Assembly: GCA_009103225.1 (NCBI GenBank)
Contig: RHPI01000638.1
Location: forward strand, 301,241 to 365,240
Length of the DNA stretch: 64,000 nucleotides
Direction: 5' to 3'
Origin: Chlorokybus atmophyticus
Taxonomy: Eukaryota; Streptophyta; Chlorokybophyceae; Chlorokybales; Chlorokybaceae
Position numbers and translations under genes: made by a program. A model generated the notes under the pieces. It did no database searches and was not told where the DNA came from. It saw nothing but the letters and a program-made list of their open reading frames with translations. Below are positions 12,198-24,960 of this stretch, piece after piece. Position 1 is the stretch's first letter; each line of letters starts with the position of its first letter.

Positions 12198-12952
12198 CTG
12201 CTCAGCAAAGGCAATACACGGTCAGTCAAACTGTGAGAGGGCTGGCTACTACAATTTGAAATCGACTCCCAGAAGACATTAACAGCCGCGCAAACAACCA
12301 CCATAGAAGCACACATACGTCATGCACGCCACACCAAACAAGCCAGGCAGATTAGCAGCGGCCGGGCAACCGCAAGCAGCAACCCACCAGCAAAGCGAGC
12401 TTGAAGCTGCGGCGCCTTGCAGCAGGAGGGGCCTTGCAGGAGGGGGCCACCGCTCAGCTAGGCTCCCCCACGAAGCTCAGATCTCCCAGGGTTTCACCTT
12501 GCCGCTCCACCGCCTGCTTGTCTTCCGCTCCCAGGCACACACTGTGCGCTGCCTGACCCTGAGCCCAGAGACCGTCGTCGATAATTTGCCGCTGTTGTGG
12601 AAATCGACATACAGCCACACTGCGCTGCGCTGCTTGGCATCCGTCTGTCAGAATACCGGCGCCAATATCTACGCTGCTGCTGAATCCCTTGTGCTTATTG
12701 AAATTACCATTCCTCTGAGCATACGTACCTGCGTACCTTCTTGGCTGACGACGCATACCGCTGGCACGACACTGGCTTGCTTTTGCAAAGACAGACTCTG
12801 CAGGCGGAAAGCACAGGCCTCGGGTAAGTATTAAGCAGGCCAGGCCTGTGGCCGACGATGAAGCATCTTCTGTCGTGGCTTTTCTTGGAGAGCAGTTTGC
12901 AATGGACGCGCTTTGTCAGCGTTAGTCGCTTGATGTGTACCTTCTGTGATGC
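12198..12952 (-). other. Presumed 5' part of family copy 1, exons unresolved
   Basis: Conserved between copies A, B and the diverged copy at 24960-25400, including a stretch reading LSFVGEPS-stop on the minus strand in copies 1 and 3 and a short open stretch containing CASMVVVCAAVNVF (12270-12316). Probably holds the first exon and promoter, but no start codon with matching phase could be fixed. Confidence 0.4.
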
Positions 12953-13939
12953 GTTGGGTGCTAATGAATAACCGTTTAACCAACAACCAGGTTAATAAGG
13001 TTAACGTTAACCATAATCAGAGGACAGCGTAGATTAACGGGTTAGCGGATTAGGCTTGATTACATTTACGTACGCTGAGTTACGTTATACACACGCGGAT
13101 AAATATGAAATCGAGATACAGATTGAGTTACGACGCATGAAGTACTTGGTACCTTATCATGTGAGTTGTAAGATCTCTTCATGGTATATTGTCGATCCTT
13201 TATGTATGTACGGCATGGTCACATGTGGTATGTATCTTTGCTTGCTTGCTTGCTTGCTATGTATCTTACTTGCATTCGTATACATGTATATATATACATA
13301 TATAGGTATATACTATATGCAATTTGCATAATATACATATACATATGCAAAATGTGTATGAATATACACTAATGAATACATAAAGTCCATACATGTCATA
13401 GACATGCAGAGGTTTAACCATGAATAAATTACATATGTATATTACGCATATGTATACTATATGTATGATACATTAAAAACATTTATATGTATGTGAAATG
13501 GTGATTAAAGGTGATGTATACGTACATATGAATCATGTATGCATTGCGTACATACATCATTGCAAGCAAGTATTTGAGTTGTAAGATGCATTGTCACTTG
13601 CAATGCAAATCTAATTACATGTAAATAGTTCATTCGCAATGGGTCACTTGCTCAATAGCTTAATGCAAGCAAGTACGGATATGTATAACCATGACATAAT
13701 TGGTATTATGGTCATCACGTACACCCTACGTATTATGCAAAAAGACGGGCATCAGTGCGAAAATTGAAGTTGCTTAAAACCACTAACTTGCACACCAGCT
13801 GCAAAGAACTTATCAAGAGCTATCGTTTGCGCCTACTCTCATCGCAAACTGTGAGCGTATGAGAGGTTAACCTAGTTAACATTTACCTATTAACCACTAA
13901 CCGGCCCCTAAAGATGGTTTATGCCCAACACTAGTGTTG
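12953..13939. mobile_element. AT-rich insertion in copy A, hAT-like non-autonomous element (tentative)
   Basis: This block is absent from the equivalent point of copy B (near 36416), so it inserted after the duplication or was lost there. It is AT-rich, with TATATAC-type runs in the middle. Its ends carry inverted GTTGGG and many GGTTAA/TTAACC motifs (left 12953-13020, right 13860-13935). The inverted ends and subterminal repeats suggest a non-autonomous DNA transposon. No clean target duplication is visible, so the class is uncertain. No coding potential. Confidence 0.5.
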
Positions 13940-14319
13940 AATGTAAAGATCAGGGTGCCGCGGAGCTTTGGTATTATGTTGATAACGCAAACGAGCGGTG
14001 CGGCTGATTGGGCGCGATTGGGCCGGCCGGCCGGCCGGGGAGGACGGCATTAGGGCACAAAGACACATCACGCGCACTGAGGGCCATCACACACAGCACC
14101 CGAGACTACATGCCTGCCGCGCGCATACCGAGCAGCCCGCCTGCCTCTCATTGGCTATGCGACGTGTATCAGCTATCGGCCATTCGATTTGTGGTAAACA
14201 AATCTCAACCTTCCAAAGCCCATATCGTGCAATTGCACAAAGTACATGCGCATGAATAAAGGAATCCATTCATTTTGAGCACAACATGCACGGCGCACAT
14301 ATGCGTTATGTGTGCGTTG

Positions 14320-14784
14320 TACAGTCCACCCCCGCTAAAAGACTTTGCTCCAAGAGAATAACCCCGCTTGTAGCATACGTTCTGAGATCACCAACGATGC
14401 TACAGGCAAATGTTAGTGCTTAAGAGAATATGACTAACCGCGAAGAGCATATTATTTTTCATGACATTTGCAAAAATGTCAGTGTGCGTATTCATTGAGG
14501 GAGTAGCGCGTGACGGGTGTGTCATCAGGCGTAATGAGTGCGATAGACAAGGCGTGATGGGTACAGGGTCACGCGTTATTAGCGTAATGAGCGTGATGGC
14601 ATGATACGTGACGTAATGCGCGTGATGTGATGGGCGTGATGGGCGTATTGAACTGCTTTATAGCATACAAATGCTCCAATGTTTAAGAGCATATTATGCT
14701 CTTTTTAACGCCAAGAACATAACCCCGCCATGAGCAAACTATCGTTAAAAACAAACAGCATGCTCTTAAAAGGGGTAGACTGTA
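14320..14784. mobile_element. MITE with TA-flanked TACAGTC inverted ends (Tc1/mariner-like)
   Basis: Starts TACAGTCCACCCC and ends with the inverse of TACAGTCTACCCC; the TA at each end fits a TA target duplication. Internal AAGAGCAT/ATGCTCTT palindromic motifs recur. No coding capacity; 465 bp. Confidence 0.65.
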
Positions 14785-14834
14785 TAATAAATGTTTCAAT
14801 GTAACTAGGTACGTACCACTATGTACCTAAACTG

Positions 14835-15290
14835 TACAGTCTACTTCCGCTATATTCATCACGTGTATCTTTCATTCCATCAACAGGGTTATTCCTTTGG
14901 CGTTTACAATAATATATACTACTTTTTACATAATATATAATTTACTAACAAGGGTATTGCAAAATAACCGTAAGCCACGTTATTATGTTTTAACGTGGCA
15001 TATATTAAATCAATAATAGTCAATAATAAATTAATTACGTACGCAACTATATATGAGTTCTGTAATATGTTTATGTTTATAATATTTAGAATAAACATGC
15101 CATTAACGAGGTATTCCCCCGTAACAAGACAGCTCACACACAATTTTAACCCTTTGTTGTAGTCTTATAGCGTACAAAACTATTCCACTAACCGATGATA
15201 TTAATCTGTAAACCATTGGATTTTTGCAAATTCATGATCTCAACGGGGTTATTTTCATAAACCGAAGTCTTGTAACGGGGGTAGTCTATA
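14835..15290. mobile_element. Second, related MITE, more diverged
   Basis: Starts TACAGTCTACTTCCGCTA and ends GGGGTAGTCTATA, the inverse of a near-identical terminus. Same AAGAGCAT motifs continue just right of it (15305-15385), so a third fragment may adjoin. Confidence 0.5.
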
Positions 15291-17167
15291 TAGTCTACCT
15301 ATTTGTAAGAGCATACTGTTATCCTCAAAAATTGTATGCTCTTGGCGACTAAGAGCATAATATGCTCTTGAACGTTAAGAGCATATATATGCTATAAGCG
15401 CAGATTCATTTCGCCCATCACGCCTATTGGTCGGGCCGGCCTGTCGGCATTCAAGCTACATCACACATCCCGCGCTAGGGCCATCACACGGCACCTGCGA
15501 CTGCCGGGCTGCGCGGCAGTATGTGCGGCCCGCCTGCTTCTTATTGGCTAGGCGGCGAGAACAAGCGTTACACCGTTAGATCTGCCCAAGCACGATTCTG
15601 GCCGTCCAAAGCACATCCACTTGTTTAAGCGCATGCCAATAAATGTAAAAATAAGCACAGTTCTGCAACGTGGCCACTTATGGCTGCATGTTGATAGTTT
15701 TTTTAATGTGTTACATTAATTATATTGATAAATATGCTACAATATGGTGCAATATGGTGCGATATGATTAGCAAATGCTGTTAAGTGTTTCAAGTCTTAA
15801 TAATCAATGTAACGTTCACGCCACGGTACGTGCTGCGATACTCAGTAAGTAATGCCGAGGTTACGACTATTAAAATAATGCTAACCTGAATTACCTTAAC
15901 GTTAAGATTCAACTAAACGAAAATCCGCATCGTTAGGCCACCATTTGGTCACGCATGAGATTGATCAAATGGGATCACAACGGTGACAACAGCCAGTTGC
16001 TCAAAAAGGTTGCGAAATGGCCAATCTCAGCGGCAACCGCTTACCAACGGCGACCTAAAATTGCTAGTGATTTGGTGCAATTGCGGCACAGTTAGTGGTT
16101 AATACGGCCGCGTTTTTGGCGGTACGAGGTCGGGGCAGGCCCCATACCCCAAAGCCATGCCGCCACTACTCACACTTGTTCTAACTAATCCACTCTACCC
16201 TTTAACGCTAATTGATTACACGCTATAGTTACTGCGTCATCAAACATGGTCAACAGCCGAAGCAGTGCATGAGTAGCAGGTAGGTGTCAGTCGCGCGTCA
16301 GCTGGGTTTGCGCGGCTGAAACGTTGCTGACATGAATTTTGAGGTGCTGATGTATGTTACGATTCACTTATCAGTACCCGGCGGGCACCCCGCGGACAGC
16401 CATCGTGCCGTCCACAATGATGACGTGGACGCTGTTAAGAACGCCGTCGCGACCGCCCGATCAGGTCGTCACACCATAGCACAACACGTATGTCACTGTA
16501 GGCGTAAATGTCTATATGCAAAACCAACCTCGAAAACTCATTTTCCACTTTTGTCTTAGGGGGGCGCGACATGGTTACCGAGATAAGCGGGTCAAGGGCA
16601 ATTTTGGCTGGAGGGGCGGCGACCTACGACGCGACTTATCTCCCTGAGCGGACAGGCCGCTGGGCAAATGGTCCGGCACCTGTCCTTTCCGCGCCTGCGG
16701 CCTGTCCTCTCTTCCATGATACTCACCACATACCAGCGGTGAACTCTCATATTACGCGGCTGCAATGGCGGCTAGCAGAATCGTGCACGTTGGATTGGAC
16801 ATTGTCTTGCCAGCATTCCTGCTACGTGAATTAGTGAACATTCAGGTAGGGTTAACCTGACATCTGTTAATGATCAGATTTAAGCAACAGCCTGTGTGAA
16901 AATACAGGCAAAGCCACACATAGCCAGCTGAATCGCACGGCCAGCTCAAATGGAGAATGAACTTATCTCATAAGCCATTCGGTTGGTGGGTGTATATCGC
17001 AGTGCGCAACGCTATCTCAAGGCTCGCTATCTGTCCCAAGTCGTGATGCGGTACCAGTGACATGCCCGGTGCGTTGCAGTGTGATGATATGTTTCCTATT
17101 CACACTGGCATCCGATACGGTTTAAGCAGAGCCTTGCCTGTATACGAAAACTAGATACCTAATCGTG

Positions 17168-17195
17168 GGACTAGGGTCGAACACGACCCTAGTCC
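17168..17195. repeat. Perfect stem-loop conserved in both repeat copies
   Basis: Arms GGACTAGGGTCG and its exact complement with a 4-base AACA loop. Copy B has the identical structure at 37561-37588. A second, weaker dyad follows directly (17199-17252). Confidence 0.85.
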
Positions 17196-17799
17196 ATAGC
17201 GGGTAGGTGGTGTACATCAGATATTATACAGATCTGATGTACACCCACCCACTATCTAGTTTTCATGCGGACTAGGCTTACCAGATAAAAGGCAGACTGC
17301 ACCAGAGTGTGCAGCGACAACCATGACTAGCTGCTAAATACAGAAGACGATAGACAAGGACTAGAGTTGATCTCGGTCAACACTGAGGTGTTTAACAAGT
17401 TGACTAAATGAGAACAAGAGTGTCTATTAACGACTATGACTAGGTGCTGAGCAGCCAAGGCAACAGACCAAGACCATGGTACATCTATTTCAACATTGAG
17501 GTGTTGCGCAGACTTTATAGATATGAATTGGAGTTTTAAGAGTGGCTAAATCAAGCCAGCAACGCTATGGAGTCTAATCCACAGACTAGGTAGTGTCTTA
17601 ATGTCGACTTAACTACACAGTTAAAATAGATGTCTGTCTGCTTAACCACCAGCAGCGCCCCCTAAGGAAACCAGCCCATGTAGTCAGCCGCACAAGCCTT
17701 CTCCATACCAGAAAGAACCATAAGCAACAGCAACAGCAACAACCTCAACAAACCATACACAAGCATGTAATACACACAACTCCGTGTGACGAGTGCACA

Positions 17800-18420
17800 C
17801 GTGCGGCATGCAGTCTGTGCACTGAGTTGTGCAACCAAGCAAAGTAGCCACAAGCTTACCAACAACCATGACATGACAGATAACACACATACCACTAGCT
17901 AGCAAATGTAAGGAACAGTGTGGGCGCGCGCACGCACCAGTCCAAATTCGACACCAACCTGGGTTACAACGACAATAAGTAACGTTAGCCAACAACAACA
18001 ACAACAACAATTATGCATGCATACTCCCAGCGTCAACATAAGCAAGCAATCAGCCACACAAGCTTGCCAACAACCACAATTACAAAGTAATAACATCCAA
18101 ACCATAAAAGCAGGCATGCCAGGAACAGTGTGAGGAGCGCGCGCGTCAACCTAAGTTCTACAAATCTGCACACAACTACAGTCAGTAACAGTAGCAGACA
18201 TTGACAACAACACCAACGACAACACGCGCAGAGCCAACCCAAGCCAAGTAGCCACAAAAACTTGCCAGCCACAACAAATAACAATACATACCATAAACTA
18301 GCAAGGAATGCCAGGAACAGAGTAAGGAGCGCGCGCGCGCTTGCCAATCTAAGTCTACACCAACCTACCCACATTCACAATAGGTAACAGCCAGCAATGA
18401 CAGCACCAACAATAACCACC
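17800..18420. repeat. About 200-bp tandem units, roughly three copies
   Basis: Landmarks GGAACAGTGTG/GGAACAGAGTA followed by a GCGCGCG run recur at about 17911, 18121 and 18312, each with AGCCAAGTAGCCACAA and ACATACCATAAACTAGC nearby. One unit is found alone at 43985-44275 and partly at 38150-38300. Confidence 0.75.
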
Positions 18421-18694
18421 CATGAACAGGCGAAAGAAATTAAGTACATGCACGCGCAACAATGTATGCAAATGCACAACAATGTGCGCACCTCTCGTAG
18501 AGGCAGGAGTACATTGTAATGAGAGACAGGGCGAAGGATGGGACGAGGCAGAGGAGCATGGGGATGTGCTGAGGGCTAGATGGAGACGTGGAGGCAGAGG
18601 TAGGAGAAGGGTGTGAGGGAAAGGAGGCGGAGGTTGGGAGGCAGCGGGAGGAGTTTGACGCTCAGTCGGCCTTTAAGGCAAAGGCAGCGGCACC

Positions 18695-18769
<75 letters not shown>

Positions 18770-19215
18770 GCGTGTCGTACNATCCAAGGGAACACTCTTA
18801 AAAAATGGTTGGGGCTGCTTTTGCAGGCATGAGTTCTTGGAGAAACCGCCGAATGTCAAGTGAAATCGCTGACTGCGCACTGTTCAAGATATATGAATTT
18901 TATTAACTCGCACGCTCGGCGCGCAGAAAACAATGCGACGTCGTGATGGGGGTGCAAACCCTAGCGGACGCACTCGCATTGAGTGCTGTTTGTCACTTTG
19001 CATTGCGTGCCGAAGGCGCTGAGTTAATGGAACTCTTATATCCTGCCGCATTGAAGCGGAGGACCATACCATGCTAGCAGACGCGGCAAATAATGCGATT
19101 CCCTCATAACTTAATAGTCGTAGGAGGCTTTAAAGTGTTCAAGAAACCAGAAAATGAGATGCAAATCATCACAAGCTCCATTAACGTTGCACAAAAAGTG
19201 TCCCCCCAAATTGCG

Positions 19216-19253
<38 letters not shown>

Positions 19254-20902
19254 GTGAGCTGATCCGCGGTGCAAACATCTGCTCACGTTTGTCGTTGCCA
19301 CTGCCGCTGCCGTCAACCACCTTATGCTGAAGGCTGCGCTGTCCATGGCGGGTGGCCTGGTCAGACAGGATCCGCGCTGCTGCCACCGCTGCAAGCAACT
19401 TGCTGCTGCCCATGGACGGTAGGCCTGCGGATAATGTCGCCGGCGCCGGCGCAGCCGCCATCGCCAACTGCCAATTGCAACGCTGCAAGGCAGCCAAGGC
19501 ATATAGCGCTTTTAAGATGCTATTTGGACATGCTATGGTTTCAAAATTACGACTTGGTACACGGTAATTACGTAATGCCATATTCAAAGACATAATCACA
19601 ACTCGCATCTAGCCGATAGTTAGGAGGCATCTGCCGAAATATTGGGGTACAACTTGTTGAACAGCGCGATTACGGTGCCTAGTAATTTGATCCGGTCGTT
19701 GCAAAAAAAAAAAAAGACCATGCTAGATATGACTAGATATGCCAGATAAATTGAAGGTTTTGGACCAGATACCATCGCCTACCCGTATCTGGTCTCGCCA
19801 GACTTCAAGAGATCATGATCAGACCACGGACCCCACTCGGTAGATGCTAGGTGCCGCCCGTTTAGCGTGGTGCTTATACGGTTGAACTGTTACTTGTTGG
19901 CCAATAATGTCAGCATGAGTTTGTCACAATGGATTTGCGTTACCCTTGTACTGCTAAGTAGTGGTGTATTAAGTACTTTGCCAGTGGCTTGACTGATTAC
20001 CGGGCTTGATTGGCTTGATTAGCGATTGGGTGGCGGCGGCGTCTACGATGGCCATCGAGGGCGTTGTAAGCTTAGGTGAAGGGCGGCCTATTATATTATA
20101 CGGCCCAACCAGCTGCCCAGCGGGGCTTGACTGACGCCGTCACGCGCCATGCCCGTTTGAGCCACTTTATGAAATGACGGACGCTGTTGTAAATCTGTAA
20201 GGGCATCCTAGGCTTGAGCACTTAGCTCTCACCTAAGAGAGTCATGCACTCTACTTCGTGCAAGCACTCACATATAAGTGCAAGCACTCTCACACCGTGC
20301 ATACATTGTCACACAAGTGTTAGCACCGTGCATACACTCACATATGCAAGTGTAAGCACGTTCTCCAAGTGTACACACTCATGCACAAATGCTACACAAG
20401 GACACACGTCCACACCTTGAGGTTAAAGAGCTTTGGCATCCCCTTGAACAGACGCTCACCCGAACACCACGTGAAGTCCCACACGAGCAAGTACGCCAAG
20501 GCAAGGTAGATACAAGTCCCAATGCCTTGCCTAGAGAGCATGCTCACTTATATACCCCTAGTGCCTTATCTAGTCACTTAAGGGTAGTGGGTGTCTCCAC
20601 CAATGGTGCCTCGTTTAGACCTTGGTGTCATCTAAGGCGGCCAACCATCTTGTACTTGCCCTTGCTAGGCTCACACCAATCATCTTAACGGATATCTTAC
20701 CCAAAGACTGAGTAGCCAATGAGATTGTACTATAACCTCGTGATATTGGCCACACAGTCCCATGGACACAGTTTGTAGATGCCAGTCTCTGTGATATTGT
20801 CTCTGTGGTATGGCATCCTATATTACCATTATACTTCTGTGCGATAACCGCATCTGACTCTTCTGGCACTTTCTAGATAAGTGCACGTGTAATATCCACA
20901 TT
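18313..20902. repeat. Right part of the large repeat, also present at 61098-63194
   Basis: Collinear with 61098-63194 in the same orientation, apart from an extra about 480-bp piece here (about 18770-19255, between two AG/GC-rich tracts, containing an N at 18781). It includes AG tracts (18700-18766, 19221-19252), a poly-A run (19703-19715) and a GCAAGCACTC-type array (20260-20360). Open frames across 19104-19608 come from repeat sequence and are shared by both copies without a recognisable domain. Confidence 0.8.
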
Positions 20903-22044
20903 GGGCCCTCAAGAAGTTGGTGTGCGTTATGCCATAACGTGTAGCAGTGCTACGTACGCATGATTGAGCGTACATTATGTTGTTGTCAGTCCTCACTCTC
21001 ACACACACTACTACTCCCTCCTCTTCCCCTTCATTGTTGCATGTCTGCTTGTGCTTCCATTCTATCTCAACTTGGGGAGAACCATTGCCAATGCGTGAGC
21101 TTGTTGCTGTATGGTGTGTCGCTTCAACTTAGCTGTGCAGCATGCTTATGCTGAGCGTGCTTAGTAATAGACAGTTTTGTAGACGTCAACATGTGCGCCT
21201 ACAAACTCATGAACGTTCTGTACACGCTATTTGCAAATGCTGACGTTCTCAGATATCTTTGCAGCGCTGCCACGATACAGCTGTTGCTAATCTTCCAACT
21301 GCACGTGCACTTGTTGTTTACCTAGCTGACAACTGAGCAAAAAAACGCACACATTGCGGGTGTGCGTATAGAGTGCTTGACCGGGAGCATGTACTTACTT
21401 AATAGCGTATGCGCACGTTGAGGTCAAGATGCGTCGTCAGGATGCCTGTTGTGTTGGGTATGCTTGACACTGCTCGAGCGGTGACTGCATAACAACCACA
21501 CTTACAAAATGCGGGTCGGCACACTGCCAGGTAACCGGCCTGCCCACGACACACCTGCGCACACGCACACCATTGCATACTTTGTACACACGCATTAGCT
21601 GCAACACAGCGAGCTAAAGCACTGCGTTGCATTGACATTGTGCACACAACATGAACTTGCGTATGCAGCCACCATAGCTAAAGTCCTCAGGTTGCAGTGC
21701 AATCGCGATGCAAGCAAGCTGCGTCGCCTCTACAGCTGAAGGCATCTGTTATATGCATTGCATTGCATGCGATGTGTGGCTATTGGTTGCTAATCACCAA
21801 CGCTAGCCAGCACACGTGCGGCGGTAGCGGTGTGGTTGGGAGGCGGAGGGCGGGGACTCAGCGCCATGCATGTGCTTGAGGACCTTTAGGCAGGCATGCG
21901 GCTGACTAATCCGCCGACTGCTGTGTAGGTAATCTGCTAACCACACATGCACGCATGTCTAGCCGCTGAGGGATCATCCCAGCGGAGTTTGTCCGTTGTG
22001 TAATGTTAGCATGAATAGCGGCGAGCACGTAGCCCCCGTGTTCT
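20903..22044. other. No recognisable gene
   Basis: Nothing I can support. The repeat homology stops at 20902; retrotransposon homology begins near 22055. Confidence 0.5.
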
Positions 22045-22054
22045 TCAAGTGCAT

Positions 22055-22509
22055 GGGTAAGTGAATGTGTGTTGTTGACGTGTTCCATGTATCGTTGCTA
22101 AAGGAGTACAAGAGTGATAGTAGAGTCCAACCCCCACCTCCACCCGAGTTGGTAGATGGTGAGTGGGAGTACGAGGTAGAGGCGATATTGGCACGCCATT
22201 GTCGAGGAAGAAATCGTTTCCTCGAGTATCTCGTGCAATGGAAGGGCTATGGTGTAGAACACAACTTATGGGTCTTAATAAAAGGACTTGGCATATTGCC
22301 AAGAGTTGATGCCAGAATTTCTTGCAACTCACACAGACCCAACCCAAGCCTAGCAACCCTTTGTGTAGCTATAATGCCCTTCTGAATGTGCACAAGATGT
22401 GTGCAGCCCCAAGCCAAACCTACCAAGTACGAGTGCACTCGCGAGAGGCAACCATGGAGGTTTGCCACCTTCATGTGTCGGAGACGGTCACAAAGTAGGT
22501 GGGGAGGAG
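22055..22509 (+). pseudogene. 3' end of a Ty3 chromovirus integrase with chromodomain, frameshifted
   Basis: The frame reads VDVFHVSLLKEYK, a Pro-run, then EYEVEAILARH...EYLVQWKGYG, the typical linker and chromodomain that end chromovirus integrases. Chromodomains steer integration to modified histones. After the tryptophan near 22270 the frame shifts, compared with the second copy at 63600-64000 where the corresponding sequence reads VLEKDLANCQELMQ. Everything upstream of the FHVSLLK motif is missing, so this is a 5'-truncated copy. It ends with a polypurine tract (22497-22509) directly before the LTR. Confidence 0.85.
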
Positions 22510-22901
22510 TGTAACGCGGCTAGTAGTTATGCTCTAAGTGCTTGAACACGTGAGATAGACAATGAACAAGCATGTGTGCTTGCTGCTACAAGGTAGACAT
22601 CGGTGTGGGACAGTCAGCCACAAATGTCTACATTGTAAATGTTGACATCTAATACGTAAGCGTCTATGAGACAGACATTGATGAGGGCCACTCAGCCACC
22701 AATGTCTACAATATAAATGTGTCTATCACATGGATAAAGACAACCAAGAAGGCGTACATGTTAATATCTTTCACATGAATGTGGACATCCAAGTTGTGTA
22801 TGTTGATATCGTAGAGACTCATGTCCGAAGAATATCAGAAGAGTCAAGCACCAATATCACGCACAAGGATGCGGACATTGTAGCAATGAATGTCCACATC
22901 G
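22510..22901 (+). mobile_element. Ty3 chromovirus 3' LTR (end truncated)
   Basis: Begins TGTAACGCGG directly after a polypurine tract and matches 63583 down to 63202 on the other strand over its whole length. It breaks off at CACATCG, a few bases before the CA terminus seen in the other copy. Confidence 0.8.
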
Positions 22902-22941
22902 TACTGGAACTATCTGTTGATAGTTGCTATACGACGCTTTG

Positions 22942-24960
22942 TCAAAAAAGAAACAGGATGACTGCTTTGAGCAGGCCGTAGCACACAACGGCTAGCTTGA
23001 ACAGCACGTACGACATCATGGCAATAAAGACCTTCTGGATGACGTTTGCCATCAACCACATGCGTCTGGGCGGAGAGTTGCAGACAGCTGTCAGGTCTTC
23101 AAAGCTGTCGAGGGTGTTGAACGGCGTAAAAAAGAAGCCGTTGGTGCCGACCATGATGTCGAAGAGCCTGTTAACACCGGTGATGCCCTTCAGCACTTGC
23201 AGCGTCCACTTCCTGCTGCATGTGTCCAAGTCGTAGTACCTCTTGACACCGCCCACGCTTGCAAAGAGTCTGCCCTCCTCCTGCGCAACACACAGCAGAA
23301 GCACACAATGAGGTTACTGCTCTCCATGGTACACGCGCCTTTGCACAGGCTGATGATTGCACACATGTGTTGGCAGTTCCACCCAATACATGCGACATGC
23401 ATGATCTAACTATGTGTACTCCTTCCCGTTGCTCACCTGAGTACTCCACTCGTTGCGTGCACAGTAGCGTGCAATGTAGATCGCACCAAATACGTATGCG
23501 GCCGCATGCGCGCGTGTAGAGTCTGCCGCATACACAACACTCTCTGCATCGCATAAGTTGTTCAGCCTGTACACGTGCATGTACACGCGGAACAGCCGCG
23601 CTACCCCCGCAGCTACTGCAACGACTTCGTCTGCCAGATCATCCGCCAAGACACGTATACTTTCGTTGTAGTCCCACCCAAACAGTAGCGCCCGTGCCCC
23701 ATGCTTGAACTGGTAGCTTTTGCACTTCTCCTCCTCTTTGACCAGCTGCAAAGCTCGCTTTGCGTAGCTAATAAGGCTGGCTGCGCTAATGTTGTTGGCC
23801 ACTGGTGCGCAGTAGCGGATGGTTTCCAACAGCTGTACGGGAACTGATGGGCCAAGCTTGCACTCCACCAGCAGTGCTGTGCATTTACTTCCGGTAGCAG
23901 CCAGAAGTGCTCGCTCACCTGTGTGTCACACACAAAGTTTGTGGGTGAGTATGTGATTTGTGCAGTTGCAAATCATGTCTCGAAGAAGGGTGCATACATG
24001 CATGATGCACTATATGGCATGTACGTGCATGTGCACGTGCTTCGTATATAATTGTCAACGGCGATGACTCACAAAGATAACAATGCAACACACTTGCCTG
24101 CTGCTGGTTTACATTCAACCGAAGTTCGTCTGCTGGTTGCTTGAGCGCATTGTTCGAAGCTCCAGCATCCTCTCCAGTCACACCTGCTAAAGAAAGCATA
24201 ATCAACTGATAGTCATGTGTTATCAGACCAGATCACTGTGCATCAGCCTCACACCTGCAGAGAGCGGTTGCAGCTCCTGGTTTACTGTGTTCGAAGCTGC
24301 TGAATCTTTCCCAGACGCGCCTGCTGAAGGAAGCACATTCAACCAATAACCATGCGTTTACTACTAGTAGACCAGAACATTGTTCGTCCTCATAGCTGCG
24401 CTTGCGGCGCAGAGTGGTTGCAGCTCCTCATGAAGCGGCTTCATTTTGCGGGTTAGCGTGCAGCGTTCGATTGTTCTCTTGTAGCTCTCTGTGGGGACTT
24501 GCGCACAGCACCTGCACGGTACAGAGTTGTATGTCATTGTGAGTGCGGGAGTGCATGCGTTCACATCTGTGCCCATATGCACGTAGCCCGAACAAGCAGT
24601 GGACCCTGCAGCGGAATGTAAAGAAGCATGCGCGTCGCAAGAAGACGCAAACGTTTTCAAGCTGGGCGCAGTCTTAACAACAGACCACTGCGCTAATGGT
24701 ATGGGACCTTGCGCGATAGCAGTAGAATGCCCATACCACGACACGCTAGATGACAGCAGGCTGGACACCACTCTCACAACACTCAACATGCACACTGCCA
24801 TACCATGAAAGCTTCTGCTTGTAGCAACATAGCAACACTCTCAGAGGGCCTGGCCTAACTCGAATACTTGGCACAGTAGCAGCAGTGGCATGCGCGCTTG
24901 AGCTTGCAGCCGCACTGTCATAGGCAAACAGAGTCAGTCTGCCTCCTCCGCTGCTCAGCA
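22942..24960 (-). pseudogene. Unrecognised gene family, copy 3 (diverged, broken)
   Basis: Same exon order as copy 1: last exon 22942-23280 (stop TGA), long exon 23437-23918, linker exon from 24098 with the conserved GCAAGT donor, Cys exon about 24396-24511 and the CHCC region at 24870-24930. The long exon has a net one-base deletion near its start (close to 23890) relative to copies 1 and 2, and the donor after the Cys exon reads CT instead of GT. The remainder is still well conserved (KEEEKCKSYQFKHGARALL, RLFRVYMHVYRL), including the membrane-like C-terminus. Homology does not extend left of the stop codon, so this copy did not come with the large repeat. Probably a pseudogene, unless splicing differs. 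Confidence 0.65.

Larger units (their letters stand above)
13992..16258. mobile_element. Composite insertion block in copy A flanked by about 260-bp direct repeats
   Basis: Absent from copy B (junction near 36466). Two diverged direct repeats, about 14005-14270 and 15385-15650, share GGGCCGGCC, a GGGCCATCACAC core and a CCGCCTGC-TATTGGCTA core. Between them lie two small inverted-repeat elements. This is LTR-like or a duplicated MITE arrangement without any ORF. From 15650 to 16258 no further feature is recognised. Confidence 0.5.
9445..20902. repeat. Large low-copy repeat, copy A (with later insertions)
   Basis: Segments 9445-10010, 10011-12952, 13940-13991 and 16259-17995 align in order with 29437-30003, 33443-36420, 36420-36466 and about 36467-38345 (copy B). 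Segment 18313-20902 aligns with 61098-63194. The unit without its insertions would be roughly 8 kb. It contains one gene of an unrecognised family on the minus strand, AG microsatellites, a perfect stem-loop (17168-17195) and about 200-bp tandem units (17800-18420). I see no terminal repeats that would assign it to a transposon class. Confidence 0.8.

Noticed and set aside
13000-16000. AT-rich block as inserted organelle DNA
   Set aside because: Discrete inverted-repeat elements with TA or GTTGGG ends explain the AT-rich parts, and no organelle gene or tRNA is visible.
17168-17260. Helitron 3' hairpin
   Set aside because: The stem-loop is followed by another dyad rather than a CTRR end at a repeat boundary, and similarity between copies continues well past it. 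No Rep/helicase seen.
18781-18781. Single N beside AG tracts (also 61581) as possible biological breakpoints
   Set aside because: They sit at microsatellite ends in equivalent repeat positions, as expected for assembly failures.
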